Source: Quillaja saponaria
Lineage: Eukaryota; Streptophyta; Magnoliopsida; Fabales; Quillajaceae
Length of the DNA: 64,000 nt
Direction of reading: 5' to 3'
NCBI GenBank assembly: GCA_029379385.1
Contig: CM055618.1
Location: forward strand, 15,787,071-15,851,070
Of this stretch, positions 61,960 through 64,000 are shown piece after piece. Positions within the stretch are counted from its first letter, which is position 1; each line of letters begins with the position of its first letter. The notes under the pieces were generated by a model. It ran no database searches. It was given only the letters and a program-made list of their open reading frames with translations, and had not been told where the DNA came from. A program made the position numbers and the translations under genes.

Positions 61960-62495
61960 CCTCACTTCATTGAGCTAACATTCTTGGGAGCTGCTTTCAT
62001 CTGATATAGAAACTTAATTAATGGCCTCAATGCAGCACCTATGATGTATGTAACCCATAAGCATGGCATGCCAACAGGCTATGTCTCTTTTATCGTGCAT
62101 CATTAAACACCTGGTTTGCGTCTCTCAGGAACCCACTTCTGCCATACATGTCAACCATAAGTATCTGATACAAGCCCAAGTTTGTGGCATCTGCATGGAC
62201 CAGTTGATCACAATGTCCGTAGTCCAGTATTCTTCCACATGCCCTGAGCCCACTAGATAAAGTAAAAGCACTAGAAACGGTAAAGCTCTTTTTCTTTATC
62301 CCTTGCTTTCCCAACTACTTGAAGTCACTAAGAACCTCAGCAAAATGCTGTTCCTTGCAGTTAATGATTCTAGCTGTCCAAGTCATGGTGCTATATATGT
62401 TGTCATGAAACCATGAAACTCGGTTAAAGGCAATTTTTGCATCTTCCAAACACTGGAGTTTCCCATACAATCTAATTAAGGAGCTGATAAGAAAC
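61960..62495 (-). pseudogene. Degenerate PPR gene fragment
   Basis: On the minus strand, successive reading segments still show PPR features: 'IRLYGKLQCLEDAKIAFNRV', 'TWTARIINCKEQHFAEVLSD', then 'LRACGRI', 'VHADA', 'LMVDMYGRSGFLRDANQVF' and 'ACWHAMLMGYI'. In-frame stops interrupt it after 'LSDFK', after 'FNDAR' and after 'IEAIN', and no start or C-terminal domain remains. It is a PLS-type PPR relic. Its place after the ABCG14-COG6 series matches the position of the PPR gene At1g31790, so it may be the decayed orthologue; that identification is inference. Confidence 0.75.
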
Positions 62496-62536
62496 TATGA
62501 CATCGCAGTATGTTATATTTTGTGTGAGAGTTGGTA

Positions 62537-62587
62537 TGTGTTGAGTTTCACATCGAGTATATATTGGATTGATCTTGACTATATAAG
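62537..62587. repeat. LTR-like dispersed repeat fragment, copy 2
   Basis: A 51-bp segment beginning TGTGTTGAGTTTCACATCG and ending TATATAAG, similar to 42622-42671. It leads directly into the 91-bp tandem duplication that starts at 62604. Together they may be the remains of one element. Confidence 0.4.
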
Positions 62588-62603
62588 GTACAAGTACCAA
62601 CTA

Positions 62604-62785
62604 CAAGTACATTCAAGCTAGCTTTTAGTGGAGAAGTTTGTAACACCTATTTTCTTCATATATTCCCAACTTCAATTAAATATATAACACATGTCAAGTA
62701 CATTCAAGCTAGCTTTTAGTGGAGAAGTTTGTAACACCTATGTTCTTCATATATTCCCGACTTCAATTAAATATATAACACATGT
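62604..62785. repeat. 2 x 91-bp tandem duplication
   Basis: The unit starts CAAGTACATTCAAGCTAGC and ends ATATAACACATGT; copies at 62604-62694 and 62695-62785 differ at only a few bases. It lies between the PPR pseudogene and the segmental duplication. Confidence 0.9.
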
Positions 62786-62864
62786 CTTGAGGATGCATAC
62801 CTTGATTCATTCAGGAAATTTCAACACATTAATAAGGTTTAGTATTTTGACAAACTAAATTTAT

Positions 62865-64000
62865 CTTTTCCGCTTTGGAAGGTTCTTTGTTGGTAGATTA
62901 GATGTTTCATGCAAGAAGGTGACTGTCTCCTTATCTTAATCTTCCTCTTGACAATCTAGCCTACCTACACTATTACCCATGACGATGCTTGTCATACTTT
63001 TGATTCAGCTACTTTTTCATAAGCATCATACTCAATTTAACTAACTCTTAAATCCCAGGTTAGTTAGATTCGTCCTTGTAAATATGATAAATGTGAAAAG
63101 CTTTATCTAGTTACATTCTTCTTTCAATAACTATGGTTAATCTTTTAATCTAAATTGCCTCTGGTATTTTGGCAGATGGAAGAGTAAAGATGCGGCTGAA
63201 CCCAACAGTTGCTGCCTTGCAGGTGCCCAACAAAGTCCATTTGGTTTGAGTCATGGGCTTGGGTGAACCTATCTTATAAGCATCACTTCAATTTGCTGCC
63301 TCAATGCATTGTTTTACTGTATCAGACTTCTTCATTTATTGCATAGTCAAGCATCACAGGCTGACGACCACATAAAGCATCTGCTTGATGGAGTTGATAG
63401 TATCACTTCTCACATTTTCTTTTATGACATTTTGAGAGGATTAATATACTGTATTTCCATTACACTACCTTTCTATTGCTGCAGATGCTGAAGGTCAACA
63501 ACAACTCCACTGCCATTAAAGGTAACTTTCTGATAACTATATGATTTCCTTTCTTTTTCATAACATCAAATATTAGTAAAGAACAAAATGTTAACCATGA
63601 CAATGTCTTAAACTTTCTCTAATGGGGAAAAATTAAAGTTGCTTTACAGAGTTTTCTTTGGTTAGTCTTACGATGACTAAATACAATATCACTATTTTTT
63701 TGAGTTGAAAAACATCAAAATTAAAAATTCATGAAAATTTTACTCACATGTCATATACATATACATAGATTGAGTGAAACATAACCAACAACACATTGTC
63801 GGTAATAACTACTTTCTTTAATGTGTATAAACTGCAAGGGAAAATATTATTTGCACAACCAAAATTGCTATCTGCACGCTATTACACTGCACCATATAAG
63901 TGAAAAAGTAGTAGTTTCCTGCGCACTTAGCGAAACTAGTAGTGCCAGTAGCATTTCCAGATATATGTACAGTATTGGTATGTAGCCCATAGGCCTTCGG
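62865..64000 (+). repeat. Partial segmental duplication of the APY7-CCD4 interval
   Basis: Four blocks match 54371-57005 in the same order and orientation: 62865-63265 with 54371-54769 (end of the APY7 intron plus the start of exon 2); 63285-63438 with about 55517-55680; 63438-63680 with about 55905-56135; and 63678-64000 with about 56700-57005. Three stretches present in the upstream copy are missing here. The last bases of the window match the CCD4 3' UTR about 60 bp before its stop, so the homology runs out of the window. Confidence 0.93.
63176..63265 (+). pseudogene. Truncated, frameshifted copy of APY7 exon 2
   Basis: The splice acceptor TTTTGGCAG and the first part of the exon are kept (GATGGAAGAGTAAAGATGCGG), but an 8-bp insertion (TGCCTTGC, near 63213-63220) shifts the frame and the match stops after the segment for 'GLSHGLG'. 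No APY7 exon 1 is nearby, so it cannot encode an apyrase. Confidence 0.9.

Noticed and set aside
1..64000. tRNA, rRNA, CRISPR, phage or bacterial-type systems
   Set aside because: No cloverleaf B-box, rRNA segment or spaced short palindromic array was noticed by eye, and all supported genes are plant nuclear genes. A tRNAscan/Infernal run would settle small RNAs.

Overview
The window is nuclear DNA of a flowering plant, most likely a core eudicot. It has AT-rich intergenic DNA, GT-AG introns, long poly-T/poly-A tracts, and plant-specific or plant-typical proteins throughout: a PPR protein, SKIP31, ABCG14, a CCD4-type dioxygenase and apyrase 7. I cannot name the species. There is no bacterial-style operon, CRISPR array or recognisable tRNA/rRNA gene. 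Ten protein-coding genes were rebuilt at exon level by hand, apart from the intronless PPR gene; every spliced model keeps its reading frame and ends at a stop codon.

Layout: a PPR gene (+, 1142-4042); ABCE2/RLI2 (-, 5750-10202, 11 exons); a GYPP-rich GRPA3-like gene (-, 12118-13021); the F-box gene SKIP31 (-, 14911-17840, 9 exons); two SWIB-domain genes in tandem (+, 18808-20856 and 21829-22962); a CIR1-like zinc-knuckle/RS protein (-, 24272-28313, 7 exons); ABCG14 (-, 31442-34479, 5 exons); a 9.4-kb AT-rich intergenic stretch; COG6 (+, 43931-50406, 11 exons) with a TRIM retroelement in an intron; APY7 (+, 51717-54991, 2 exons); CCD4 (-, 57063-58856, 1 exon); a PPR pseudogene (-, about 61960-62495); and a partial second copy of the APY7 3' end through the CCD4 3' flank (62865-64000), which is cut by the window edge.

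The genes are not one pathway. They cover organelle RNA processing, ribosome recycling, ubiquitin ligation, SWIB proteins, splicing or corepression, cytokinin export, Golgi tethering, Golgi nucleotide hydrolysis and carotenoid cleavage. What unites them is ancestral gene order. As I recall Arabidopsis loci, the window interleaves the At4g19170-At4g19220 series with the At1g31760-At1g31790 series, plus At5g45350-45360. This is what is expected of one unfractionated ancestral block whose duplicates lost complementary genes in Arabidopsis.

I found no clearly new biological system. The most informative unusual features are the downstream segmental duplication, which predicts a second CCD4 just beyond the right edge; the TRIM element with LTRs, PBS and PPT still readable; a 20-bp perfect palindrome of CGCG boxes near the GRPA3-like transcription start; a possible 3'-UTR micro-exon preserved in both duplicate copies; and a GC-AG intron in CIR1.
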